A DNA stretch of 64,000 bases from positions 89,269,963 through 89,333,962 of the forward strand of contig NC_134277.1 of assembly GCF_949628215.1 (NCBI RefSeq). The letters are read 5' to 3'. Positions 12,836 to 24,900 of the stretch are shown here, piece by piece (positions within the stretch are counted from its first letter, which is position 1; every line of letters starts with the position of its first letter). Source of the DNA: Phalacrocorax aristotelis (lineage: Eukaryota; Chordata; Aves; Suliformes; Phalacrocoracidae). The notes under the pieces are model-generated. The model saw only the letters and a list, made by a program, of their open reading frames with translations. It searched no databases and was not told the DNA's origin. The translations under genes were made by a program, and so were the position numbers.

Positions 12836-13227
12836 TTAATGGTGACATTAAATTCCACGGGCTGCAGGGGCACACCCTGCCTTACCGTGGTCTTCACCAT
12901 GGGCTGCAAGGGAATCTCTGCTCTGGCACCTGGATCACCTCATCCCCTCCTTCTTCACTGACCTTGGTGTCTGCAGGGCTGATTCTCTCACTTATTCTCA
13001 CCCCTCTCTCTGGATGCTGTTGTGCAGTTTCTTCCCCATTCTTAAGTATGCTATCCCAAGGCGCTACCACTGTTGCTAATGAGCTCAGCCTTGGCCAGCA
13101 GTAGATCCACCTTGGAACCGGGTGGCACCGGCTCTATCGGACATGGGGGAAGCTTCTAGTAGCTTCTCACAGAAGCCACCCCTGTAGCTCCTCTGCTACC
13201 AAAACTTTGCCATGCAAACCCAATAGA

Positions 13228-13232
13228 AAGTG
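13228..13232. other. Target-site duplication, right copy (aagtg)
   Basis: Exact match to 12,019-12,023. It fixes the right boundary of the LTR even though the terminal dinucleotide has mutated. Confidence 0.85.
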
Positions 13233-13844
13233 TAAGTGACATTGATCATGGTATTCAAGTGGAATGTAAAATAATTTCCCACAAAGTACTAAGGGAATAT
13301 AATTTACTCTGTTTTTCATATACTGTGAAAATCTTTTACATGAGACACCAAAAGGCATGTAGAAGAATAAAAAAACCAGCACCAATACCTGTGTTGCTTA
13401 ACTGGAGTAGGAAACTTTATTAGCATCCCTTGATACTTGCACCCATTCTCTTCGAGGTAATAATATTTCTGCAGAGAAGAAAACAAGTGAATGATTACTT
13501 GCCCGAATCAAGAAAGAGGATCTGGGTTAGGAAAAGTTAACAGCTCAGCCTAGTGTGTCCAAAAACAATGGAACAAAGAATATTTACTACAGAACTGAAG
13601 AGCATAAGCTAGCAACTGAGTACATTTTGTGGGGTTAAGGGCCTGAAGTGCTGCATGCTAACAAAATTGACGGACTCAGCAGATCATTGGTAACGCCAAG
13701 TGAATTATGTTTTGGCTTAAAAGGTTTTGTTAAGGAGGTAAACCTGAGTAACATTTGAAACATTTGAGTTCTGATTACTCAAGTAGGTTCATAGATCTCA
13801 ATCGGGATAGCAAATACACTCTTTGCCATTGTTTAGGCTATGCT

Positions 13845-13925
13845 ATCATAGACTCATAGAGTTTAATGACAGAAGGAAGCATTGGATCACACTGGCTGAC
13901 CTGCTCTATATCCCATTACACCTGT
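13845..13925 (-). mobile_element. Ancient CR1-type 3'-end fragment
   Basis: The plus strand reads atcatagactcatagagttt, followed by gacagaagga and a gatcacactggctgacct segment. This is the reverse complement of the 3' end of old amniote CR1 elements. Divergence is high and only about 80 bp is clear. The AT-rich continuation to 14,160 may belong to it but is not assignable. Confidence 0.6.
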
Positions 13926-16900
13926 CTTAACAATCCAGAAGGCCCAGATCTGTGAGTCTGTGTTGTGTGTGATATAGAAGGTTTTCCATGCACAATAAAT
14001 CCAGTTCATTAGGCTCACCTTCTGCATGAAAATCAGGGGGATGTGATGTGCACCAGTTTTGTGTGACTTACTGCAATCAGGTGTTGGAGCAGTCTTTGCA
14101 ATACAATCCCAACGCCCTGATGAGCCCCTGCTGTAAGATGGCTCCACATTGCCACTCATTCTATTTCACCATCTTCTGCCTCTATTGATCTGAATAACCA
14201 GCGTCTGAGGAAATTTACACTTGACTAGTATATATTTTCCCAAAGAGGACATATTAGAAAAAAGCTGTGCTTAATTTCCATTTTGAATTTTTCTGATGTC
14301 AGATTCTGCCCAGTAGTACATATTTCTTTCTCATTAGTTTCCAGGGTCCATTAGTATTCACTAATTTCTCCACAATAAAGATAGCTGTACTGTAAGCCAG
14401 TCACCTTTCATTTTTCACCTGTGATGAAGTGACAGTTTGAATTATCTAAGAACCTTTTTCCCCAAACTACAGACTGTTTTTGTGGCTCTTGATAATCTTC
14501 AGTTCTCCAAGCCCTTTTTAAAATACAAATATTGACACTGGTTGTGTTATCTGAATACTAGTTTCACTACAGTCACAGTCAGAAGTAATTTCAACTGATC
14601 ACTGCTTTCCCCTTTGTCTGTCCTTTTGGCATAGTATGATGCTGGAAATTATTGCTGAGTTTCTTGTACACAAGAGTGTTCTGACTTCAATGGTTAGCCA
14701 GATGACTTAGTATGAAAATGCATCTTGTTTGAATGGCCCATTCAGATGTAAACATGTGATTCAGTTTGCTCTGTGTGATGAACCACTCTTCATTTTGTGT
14801 TCACTCAGCTTATATGAAGTGAACATCCTTCCTAACCAACACTATGAGCCAGCTGTCATCCAGGTCAACTCTTGCTACCTTGTTCATATGACATTTCATT
14901 AGGTACAGTATGGGCAAAGGGACCTCACATGTTCTAGCAATCATGGCAGAGCATGCATGCACCTACTTACCCCGTACCACACAAACATATCTATTGTTTG
15001 TCTTTTTGCCGATTTTTGTTTCATCTGAGTTTATTACAGTAGTCCAAATCTTTGGTGAAATGTTTAATAATGTGAGGCAAGGTAGTTGTGCAGTGCTTTC
15101 CTGGCAGTTCTCTTAGGGAAAGAAAGTTCCCTGATATTCCTGGGGGTTTCTAGAAATCTCTCTTTTGTTAGAGGTTTCTCAGCTAGCCCTTTTTTGCCCA
15201 ATAAAGTATGCATAAAATGATACTGTGTAGCATTGGCCCTTTGGTTAGTATGTCACATGGCACTAAATGAAATGCCTTACAGAACTCAGCATTTATGAAC
15301 AACTAGGCAGTTATCTCCACTCCCCAAACTGTTATCTCCTTAAAGTACAAAATGAGACCTGGGAAGGCCTATATTCCATAAAAAGACCCTAACTTCTGTC
15401 CTTCAAAACTCAATAGTGCTCTCTCTTTACTTGCTCTGGCATCAACGTCATACTCAGTAGCCCATTGTAGTGTATCTCATTCTATCTTTTTTGACTTTAA
15501 CAACACAAAGGGGAAGTTAAATTTTACTCTCTATACTGTGGAATGATGGATTTGTTGCCCTTTGTATTAATGTTTTCTGATCCTTCCTTTTATTTTGCTG
15601 GGAAATTAATAAAAGCTATACGGAGATGGGATGTAGCATATTCATTGTAACTTACTGACAGGAAGCTTGAGGTCCTCTTTTAGGTGTTACTCAAGAATTG
15701 TAGCTAATTGCCGTGTTGAGTACTGTAGCAAGAATTTCTGGGTGCTTGGTGTGTGACAGGCAGCTCTTAGTGGAATCAGTGCAGAAGCTCCATGGGTGTA
15801 TGAGAAGGCAGTGTTTGTCTCATCCTGCTGAGCAATGTTACGATGTAAAATCAATGCCATTTACAAAGAGCATTCCCATAACAACTATTGGCTGCATAAC
15901 GTCTTTTGCCTTATGTTGTCTGAGACATACATTACTTACATTACAGGGAAGTGTGCATTTTCTTATGTAGGTAAGTATCTCACCAGAGCAAAAGATAGCC
16001 TCCTTGAAGCAGACAAGTAACTTGTTCATCCAGAAAGGCTGGCAGAAACTAGCTTCACAACCTGCAGCTGTTGAATGACAGCAGCAGAATGCTCGAATGA
16101 CAAAAGGGCACATGTTGGTCTTTACTTCAGCAAGATCCTCTGTAGTTACTACTACAGATATTTTTATGATGTGGTCCATGCTACCTTTGGATAGTGCATG
16201 AAAAGCTGGATGAGTACATGGCTTACTTTCTTGTCTACTTTTCTAGCCAGGAGGAGCTGAATAGATTTGAATGTAGATAAGAACCTTTATAGAAAATCCC
16301 CTCTGTGAAGGACAATTCTGCACCAATATCTCTGTTAAAGACCTCTGTCAGCTAGTTCTTAATCAATAGCATGTGCATAAAGTGGGATTTGGCCTTTATA
16401 AAAAAATTCAATTTGCATTTGAAGTAAGTGCAATACATCAAGCATTTTCTTATGCCACCTTTTCCCACTTGTATCACAGTATTGTACTTTGTAGTGAAAG
16501 GAGATTAAATGCTTCTTTTGAGCACTGGTTGGGAAGGGGTCCTTGTGTTTGAGCTCTAGATTAATATGCAGATGTCCTGTTAAAAATTATGAGAGTCGTG
16601 CAGCAGCTGTGGCGAGATCAGCATCAGGGAAGAGTCACAACAGGACAGACAGCTCATTATCCCAGCACAGCGGCAAATCCCTTCTCCAGCCTTGCTGAGG
16701 CAGCACAGAAAGGGAAGGGGAAGTGATGATCCCTCTGGAATTTGGCTATTAACACCTGTCTGGGCTGTATGAACTCCTGTAAAAAGAAGGACTTACCTCA
16801 GAGGAACGTGCTCCCCTGGAGTGAGATGCTGATGAAATGCACTGAAGCTCTTTGGGAACTTCTGTTTGTATAAGGTCTCATTTACACAACAGATAGAATC

Positions 16901-18590
16901 TGTAGCTGACTGAGGGTCAGCAACATGCTGGTAAGCCATGCTGCATGCTGTCTGGCTGCAGCTGCAGACCTAGGCAAACTCCCAGCAGTGCTGCATCAGA
17001 AATGACACCTGAGAGCAGTTACTGAAAGGTGCCAACCAGAGGTTGACCATGGTTTGGGCATTTCAGTCTCTGATGCCAACCTCCATCTAGTACACATATA
17101 GCAGTCCTTGCTGTTGGACTCAGCAGTAACCTTGGTTAAGAGGGGTGATTAATTTTAAATTAAATTATCAGACCTGATTCCGTTGTACGTGAACGGGTGA
17201 AAAGACACAAATATTTACATGAAGGAATAGACGCATTTTTCCCTTGGTAAAGGAAAGGCAGGCAGCCTGTTCCACTGTTTGGGTAGGACTGAAATAGGTA
17301 ATAAATTTACAGCAAAATAAAACAGTCCTATGATCTTGAATCAAATAAGCATAACCCAACAGTTAAATGTCCTCATTTGTGAGTCTATTGTGTAATATTT
17401 ACATTGACAAAACATAGACCTTGCAAATTTTGCAGGCTTATGAAAAAATCCCTTCTGTGATATAAGGCAATCATACAGTATGAACTGAGGTTTGAAATTC
17501 CTCTATCGTCTGTAGAGATGGTTGCTATCGCTTGTTTTGGCAAGTAAGAGAGATGGAGGTAGTCCAAGTGCTTGGAGATATGTTCTGGGTCATTGAATAT
17601 ATTTCAGAGAAGCTTGTCCATAACTAAATTGTGTACTTGATTTTCTTTTTTACATAAAAATAAGAAATGTTGCTCTCTTGGGAGCAATGCCCTCCACTCA
17701 CTCATATGTAGTTTTATTAGAGATATTGGACTTATGGCTTGAACATGAAATAGGATAGCGCAGGAGTATCTGATACTCAGTCCTCACCTACAGACTGGCA
17801 AACAGGAAACTGTGGAGTGGGACACAGATTTTAAAGCTTGTGCTCTGGCCATGCCAAGCATCAGTTTTTAGCTGGAGCACTAGGGATGAGGAAGTTAGAT
17901 GTATATTTCAGGTATATCACTGTCTTGTAATAATCACAACACCTTCCTTTTCCCAATCTGGTGTAAATCTGGTGTAAATAGTTAAAATTGTCCAAGGTAG
18001 CCTGGCCAGTTTTACATGATGTGTGCAACATACACCACTAGCACAGGAGGGGTCATAACTTTTGTAGGTGGTGGTGACAAGAGGCTGGGAGAGAAGAACA
18101 TCTTTTACGGGCACCACTAATTGGAAGAGGATTTGTATCTGCTAAGATTGGGCTTGCACTAGATCATACTTGTGTCTCAGGCTCATCTTTTCCTATACAT
18201 TACTCCTTTCTCAGACCCTGCTTCTTACACCATTTAGCTCAGGATAGTGTTTAATAGTTCTTTCTATGTATTTTCAAATGTGTGGTAGGTGGGGGTATGT
18301 GTAATCACTGGAAAGTGCTTTCTGTGCACTGCTGTAGTCCACCGGATCATTTGTGTATTATGCTTACCTTTCAAAATAACTAGTGAAATTTGAGCTCATC
18401 AGAAAGATAATTCAGCTCTCTTTTATCTTATCTACTGAATGTCCTGTAGGACATATATTCCAGAAATCAGACTGTCTTTACAACCTTTCTATATAATTCT
18501 GTAAAAATAACAAGCAACCCTAACTCTTAGATCTATTTAGTGCAGGCACTTAAACTTTTTCATTTGGAACAGCAAGTACTTGTCCCGATT

Positions 18591-18649
18591 AAAAAAAAAA
18601 AAGCCAAAGCAAAACAAAAACCATAGCCAAAAAACAAACAAAAACCCCC
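18591..18649. repeat. A-rich low-complexity tract
   Basis: A run of 12 A residues followed by aaaac- and caaa-type units. Simple sequence without an attached element body. Confidence 0.8.
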
Positions 18650-19148
18650 AGCAATCTGTACTCCTCAAATCAATATCAGAAGAAAAATTGGCTCAGTGAC
18701 TGAGCTGTCAGTGCTGAACTCAGTGATATAGAAAAAGTATCTAAGCTTTAAACCTCCTGCTCTCTGAACAGATGCTATTAAATTTGCAGAAGGACCTTTT
18801 TTGACCTTTGTTTTTATGACTCAGAATGTGTGGTTCTTCTATAAGTGCTCATCTCTATGCAAACCACTCTAGAGACACACGGGCCCCTGTATACCACACT
18901 GGAGTCCTCGAACAGTACTGCTGATCAGCCCAAGTATATGATCAGTAACTTAAGATCTTTCAGCCCTTCACCCAATGAGGACATAAAAGAAAGAGTGACA
19001 GCCGTTATCTAACTCCCTCATATTGTCTCTGAATGCCTGCTAACCTGTAGTTCATTCTGTAACCTGTCCTTCTCAAGCCAGTGGATATTATTTCCTTGTG
19101 AAATCTGCCAATTTTCATTCTGATTTTTAAAAAAATTATTCAAACAAT

Positions 19149-19349
19149 ATGTCTCAGCATCACAGTGATTTCAAAAGTTGGATTCAAAACATGAAAGACT
19201 CCTCCTCCTCCCAGAGGCGCAGAGCTTCCGTCTGCATTGTTTTAGAGAAAAGCCACTCAGCTGCTTTACTGGTCAGTCATCCTCTTCCAGGAGAAGGAAG
19301 TATGGATATTCCCGACAAAATAAGATTGCTTTCTGAAAACCAAAAGTAA
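19149..19349 (+). CDS. Weak candidate ORF/exon, unrecognised
   Basis: A 66-codon frame opens with ATG at 19,149 (MSQHHSDF), has a Ser/Arg patch (SSSSQRRRAS) and ends at a TAA embedded in a donor-like sequence (AAAA|GTAAGA, 19,345 onward). Local GC is slightly above the surroundings. An acceptor-like CAG lies within the frame near 19,168. Nothing in the protein was recognised, and a frame this short is expected by chance in 64 kb, so it is recorded only because of the donor and its codon texture. Confidence 0.12.
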   Translation: MSQHHSDFKSWIQNMKDSSSSQRRRASVCIVLEKSHSAALLVSHPLPGEGSMDIPDKIRLLSENQK

Positions 19350-21767
19350 GAACTTGGAGCATCTCTGACTTCTGTGATCTGTCTCTTGCTATCAGCAAGG
19401 ATGTAGTTCTCAAGGCAGATAATAGCAAGGAACTAGACCAGCTTCGCGTTCTTAGTGCTGAACTTCCTGTGCTAAGGTAGAGAAAGTATAGAAGGGTTAA
19501 AAAAAAAAAAAAGTTCCTGTCTGCCTATATTTCATGACTGAAAGCAGAGCTCAAAGTTCCATTTTGGTAGGAATACCAGTGAAGCTTACTGCCCAGCCAG
19601 CTCAGCTTTTAAGGGCACTCTAGTCCCTACATTTAATATAACTTCTTTATCCCCTTATATAGCAGTGGCAAAACTGAAACGGGTTCTACATCATCATCCT
19701 AAACTACAATCATTGTTCTAAAAATGCTCGTAGTTAATTTCTTTTTGGTGCAAATTATCTCCTCCTCAGTACTATCCAGAGTAAATTTACTGTTGGGTTT
19801 ATTAAGGTGCAGAAGCAAATTTCCTTCCCACTTTATCTGCAGGGTACTGCTAACTAAAATGGCCTAATACTCCTGTGGCCTCAGTTTTAAGAATTCTTAG
19901 ATAAGTTTTGAGAGACAGAGATTATGAACACCCAATAAATAAAGAAGACACTGATCTTGAATCATGAGGACTTATTCTGCATCTTCGCACAAGAGCCCTT
20001 CGTCATGACATTAGTACACACTGTTCTGCTCTTACATTGCTCCCCACTGATGTCAGAGCCTTGCATAAGAGGTGCCATCTATAGTCGGTACTACCCAGAA
20101 GACTGAAAAATGAATGATCAGAGGAAAAGTGACATCAATTACCAATCCCTTTAGGTCCTGGAGACAAGTTAGTGATGTTTATTAGAGAAGACATAATTAA
20201 GTCATTTAAAAATGACACCAGCTGCTATCATTCCAGATGCTGAGAAATTTAAACAGCTTTTTCTAACGACAGCTGTTCCCAGGTATAAAGAACTCCAAAA
20301 GCCAGATTAAAATAAGTAAAGTAAGGACTCCTACATTTCAGTCCAACTGTGCCTAGGAAACTAACACTATTTTGTAAATACTGCTTACTGACAGAAGCAT
20401 CTGCCTTTGTGAAGATTTCTGTGTCAAGCTAAATAATATAAGGCTAAACTTTCTGAAGGATATCTATGTTTCCATGAGTAACACTGGAATTTTGGTCCTT
20501 ACTTATTTTTCCATATAATTAGCTATAATGATTGTAATGATGAATGGTTCGTGACAAAGTCTGAAGAGAGGAGAACTCAGTGGAGGTTTTTCTTCTTTGA
20601 AGGCACAAACTTCTTAAGCAATGGAATATGACATGCAAAGTCCTAGGAAGAATATCTGCCGAAATATATTCTGATCTTTTGGTGGAAGCCCTTCAAATAC
20701 CAGGGCCAGACAGCTGCAGAGTAACTACATATTTGCAGTGATAACCAACCAGTTATGCTTTAGGAAAATAATTTTCTTTTCGTTTTAAAAAGCTACCATC
20801 ATTTACAAATGCAACCAATCTGTGGTATAACCAAGATAGCCCAAGGTTGGTATGAGGATGAAAAGTGACAGCTCTTCCCAAACCCTGTCTTCAGATGTCA
20901 TCTTTACCTTTTGTTTTAGATTTGGGCTAGAATAATCATTAGTCAGGCCCTAGAAATAATCTCTTTTGGGTATTCTCATCAATTAGAGATTCTTTTTATG
21001 GCTTTTCTCATCATTTTCATGGATGCCTTTCATGAATAGCATGTGAAAAAAAACATAGCCTTGCTTTACTGGATAACTGATTGATTGGAAACACCCTTGG
21101 AAATCAAGGGGAAAAGTCTACTACTGACAATTTATCCAAAATAAAAATAAAAGTATTTCTCTGTCTTAGACTTGAGAAAATTGGACTGCCTCAGACTCAA
21201 GGTGGTAACATTACTTCCCTTTCTTTCTCCCTCTCTTTTTTTAAATCTTAAGGACACTTTTTAGCTTCCTTCAAGAGGCATGCTTCCATTCTGTGAGCTT
21301 GCTTTCCCATAAAATATCTGTGATTCACAGCAAAGTAATATTCAGACTTTCCCCAGTGCTAAGGATGTTTACAGAAAGTGTTCATCAACTGGTTGTGCTT
21401 ATGGAGTTAATGCAGTTATGTCTGTTCAATTGCTTACTCAAAGCCATAGCTTTCAGGACAACAGTACAGTCCTTGAACTTCAGCTTTGTTACAAACAGCT
21501 GAATTGGATGAGAAACTAAAGCAAATTGTCAGTCACTAGTGCTCAAGTGGACTGTAAATAGCAATTGCATACCTTCCAGAGGAGAGGTTTCCAGTCCATC
21601 TGGATGGTCATCTGTAACCTCAAGATAAATCTGTCAGCCACAGATTTCAGACTGTTTCAGACTGTTACGCCACATGTCAGCTTGCACTTATGCAATGCCT
21701 GGAGCCAGACGTCACCCTTCCTGCATTACAGAGCTGGCAGAGGTTGGAATATCAAGCTGTGGAGTGT

Positions 21768-21910
21768 CATAGAATCACAGAGTCATACAATGTCCTGAGT
21801 TGGAAGGGACCCACGAGGATCATCAAGTCCAACTCCTGTCCCGGCACAGGACAACCCCAAATTCACACCATACCTCTGAGGGCAGATGTCAAACAGCTCT
21901 GTATGTTCTC
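21768..21910 (-). mobile_element. CR1 LINE 3'-end fragment
   Basis: The plus strand begins catagaatcacagagtcata and continues with gttggaagggacccac, atcatcaagtccaactcctg and gacaaccccaaa. This is the reverse complement of a typical avian CR1 3' terminus. It is a short, 5'-truncated copy; the distal limit is approximate, ending near the aacagctctgta segment. Confidence 0.88.
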
Positions 21911-24900
21911 CTATCTCAGCTTAAACCGAGGATGTTTGTAAAGATATATCTTTCTCACAAAACCTCAGTTGCTGGTTTATTTAAAGGGCTGCTCACTGGG
22001 ACCATTGGGTTATCCTTGCTATATGAACCCAGAGGAAGATGATACATAAACATTGTGGAAGGCAAGGAAATCATGGTAACCTGGAAGATGTTCCTTCTTC
22101 CTTTAAAGATTTCCATTGCCCAGATGTTCCCAGACAATACACCTCTAAGTCATCCTGTGAATAAGTATGGAAAAGCCCATTCGTTATTCTCCCCACAAAC
22201 GGTTGGCAACTTTTTGTTGGTTTTTTTTTCAGGAGACAATCTCTCACCAGTCTCAAATGCTCTCTTTCAAGGTCTATCCTTGGATCAATGTTTCAACAGT
22301 GAATAAGTCCAGTTAAAGACCTATTCACTATCAAAAAGACCTCAGAATTTTTTTTCTTTTTTTTAATTGTTTGTTTCTGCAGAAAGAGTCTCATCTCAGA
22401 ATGCTTGCAAATACCAGGAATGAGGTCTCACTCATGCATGAGTTTCCTCTGATGCCCTACCAAGAGTATACGAAAAAGCAGAAGGAATTCAACCATGTTG
22501 GTCCTAATAGCTTCTACTTGTCTGAGGCAGTTGTACCTAATGGATTTCTTGCAATTCATTTCAGCCTCTATAAACAAGAGAGAGGAATATTTTCTATGTA
22601 ACTTGAGATGAAATAGATACAACCCTGACCCTTCTTTGCCTCAGAAAGCCTAATCAGTGCAGTGTGAATCAGGCCATGACACTGACCACTTAATCAGGAA
22701 ATAGCTATCAAGAAGAAACAGTCCCAGGGTGTACAGTAAGTGGGGCTTGTACCTCCTTCATGAGTAGATCTTTCCTTAATGCTCTAACATTTCTGGAGGT
22801 GTGTATGAGTTTAAGTGATGATACTTGCTGGAAATTCCATGCTTCCTAACTCCTCAACAGCTTATTTTTACTGTCTTTTTCTTCCTAATTACTAGTATTC
22901 TTCTTCAAGATGTAGAATACCTAATGTACATTTACTTTTATCAGTAAAGGATATGTGTTTGCTTCTAGGAAATCCTGACTTTGCTTTCAGGGTTATGTCA
23001 CTATATGAACAATTGTAAAGGAATCTGTATGTGTGTAAGTATAACAGTCTGAGGAATTATAAAAAAGCATAAGTAATGGAAGTTATATGAGACTGTGAAC
23101 AGAAAAAACTGGATTTCATGGCAGAGATAATGAGTAAGATACAGGGGTAGGATGCATTTTAAACAAAAGCCTGCAATACATGCCCACTAGATTCATGCTA
23201 CTGCAGTTCCTGCAAAAGAAAGCTTATGGAGAGCATGGAGAACTGGGTGTATTGAGATAAAAAAACCTGTGCAAATATAAATAGGCTCCTATTCAGTAGC
23301 ATAGACTTGTTTAATCATTTCTTGTACAAGACACGTCATACTCACAGGTAAAACCTGAAATAAAAGTTTTGTAAATAGGCTTAGGCTCTTAAGTTTGACA
23401 ACAGGATTGAAACCACAGATCGGTTAAAATATTAACCCTAAATTAAAGGACTAAGGAAATATGTAGAATTCATACGAACAAAGCCTGTCATTTTAACACA
23501 GAAAATGGACAAAGTCAGACTAGAAGAATTGCCTAGAAGGCCTGAGTGATTGAAAACTTAATTGGTAACTTATGCGCTAGTCTGTACAATATGAGAAAAC
23601 AGGTAGTCTTTCCAGGAAGAAGAGAGAAACTGACTTCACTAAAAAGGTCTTTACTTTTATTTGCAAAGTGATGGTGTAAAATCTACTGAGGATATGCAGT
23701 CCAGGAAACATCTGGTTCTGTCCTTCTGACATATTTTATGAAGTCTGCCAACATCATTTATGTATAATTATACTAGTTTTAGCAGGACTACTGCCTCTGC
23801 AACTCTAATGAGAACAAATATGTTGCAATGTTGGCAGACATTTGTGCTTTTCTAAACTTTCTAAACAACAATGTCTGTGCAAGATCCTAGCTGAGGAATT
23901 TATTTTCTGGGTTGGATCAGTTCAGCTTCCATGTGATACAATATAAGTATTAATTTTATTATCATTATTGTTCTTAGGACCCCCAAGCCCAGATGAGGCA
24001 CTCACTACATGTACCAGAGCATATTGTCCATCCATATCAAAGGGTAAAGACTGAAGACAAACCAGCATGAACAAGGAGATTATGGAACAATGTCAATCAA
24101 ATGCGCTTGTCTTCCACATGCTAGCAAATTAATCATTATCAGCTGTTTTTGGAGGGGATTTGTAGGCATTACAGCAAAGAGGTGAGCATGACGGGGGTAT
24201 AGAAGAGAAAAGCCTAAAGCTATGTATGCTTATGGGGAGCTCCGTGTAGGCTTGAGAGGTAGCATTTTTCAACAAAGAAGCGGATGGGCAATATGTGAAC
24301 GAATTAAAGCTTGAATCTCATCCCTGGATAATAAATAAAAAATGGTTCAGAGAATGAGAATAGCTGTCAATGTCTTAAAAAATTATTTTTGTTTGTTTGT
24401 TGTGAGGAGAGCTGTCAAAAATGCAAAGAGCTACATGAGCTAATCTAACTGGTGGGTTTTGGAGACAGTCTTGGCAGCAGTGTATAAATAGATATGCCTG
24501 GGACAAAAATGCCTTTGTCAGGGCCAAGATGTTACAGTAAGTGAGCTGTAAAATAACTGTGACCTTAATGAGAATTTTAACAGCATGAGTGGATGAAAAA
24601 GGCCAAGTTTTAGAGATGGTTCTGCGAGCATAGCAAAGAGTCTAAATTAAACCTGGCATCCAGGTTATGGCTGTTTGAGACTGGCAGGATGGGAAGAGTC
24701 CTCTGACAATCTGGAGAAGAGGCAGGAAAGAGATCGTTCGAAGGTGAGACTGAGCGCTTTCTTTTAGCTATACGGAACTTGAGATGGCAGCCAGGCACTC
24801 GCAAGGGCATGTCAGCATGGCAGGCCTTGATCTTACCCAATGAAGGTAATGTTTGCAGTAAGGGAAGAGAGGTCTGGAATGAAGCAGTATCTGAGATTCT

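Larger units (their letters stand above)
12024..13227 (-). mobile_element. Solo LTR of an ERVL-type endogenous retrovirus
   Basis: This 1,204-bp segment is an intact-length LTR in minus orientation. Its plus-strand left end reads tgtgatgggttgatcctgg and its right end reads aaacccaataga, where the canonical terminal CA has become GA by one substitution. It is flanked by a perfect 5-bp duplication (aagtg). No gag, pol or env sequence and no second LTR is present, so it is a solo LTR left by LTR-LTR recombination. A minus-strand AATAAA (plus TTTATT, 12,207-12,212) is the likely polyadenylation signal, about 180 bp before the LTR end. I recognise the sequence as an LTR type common in neoavian genomes; the exact family name is not certain. 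The open frames on both strands here (up to 220 codons) are by-products of GC-rich LTR sequence and encode nothing recognisable. Confidence 0.93.
13926..21767. other. Long non-coding stretch with few landmarks
   Basis: No gene or mobile element can be supported. A moderately GC-rich patch (16,600-16,760) and an A/C low-complexity tract (18,591-18,649) stand out. One ORF of 66 codons at 19,149 has a possible donor and is listed separately. Confidence 0.45.

Noticed and set aside
12302-13104. Open frames of 177, 220 and 135 codons
   Set aside because: They lie inside the solo LTR, which has no coding role, and reflect its GC-rich repeated units.
16733-16862. Strong minus-strand donor (GAG|GTAAGT, near 16,796) preceded by about 20 open codons
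   Set aside because: The only acceptor candidate has a poor pyrimidine tract and an in-frame stop lies just upstream; too weak to call an exon.
18362-18470. Minus-strand donor AAAG|GTAAGC with an upstream acceptor
   Set aside because: All three frames of the enclosed segment contain stops, so it is not a coding exon, and nothing else supports a non-coding one.
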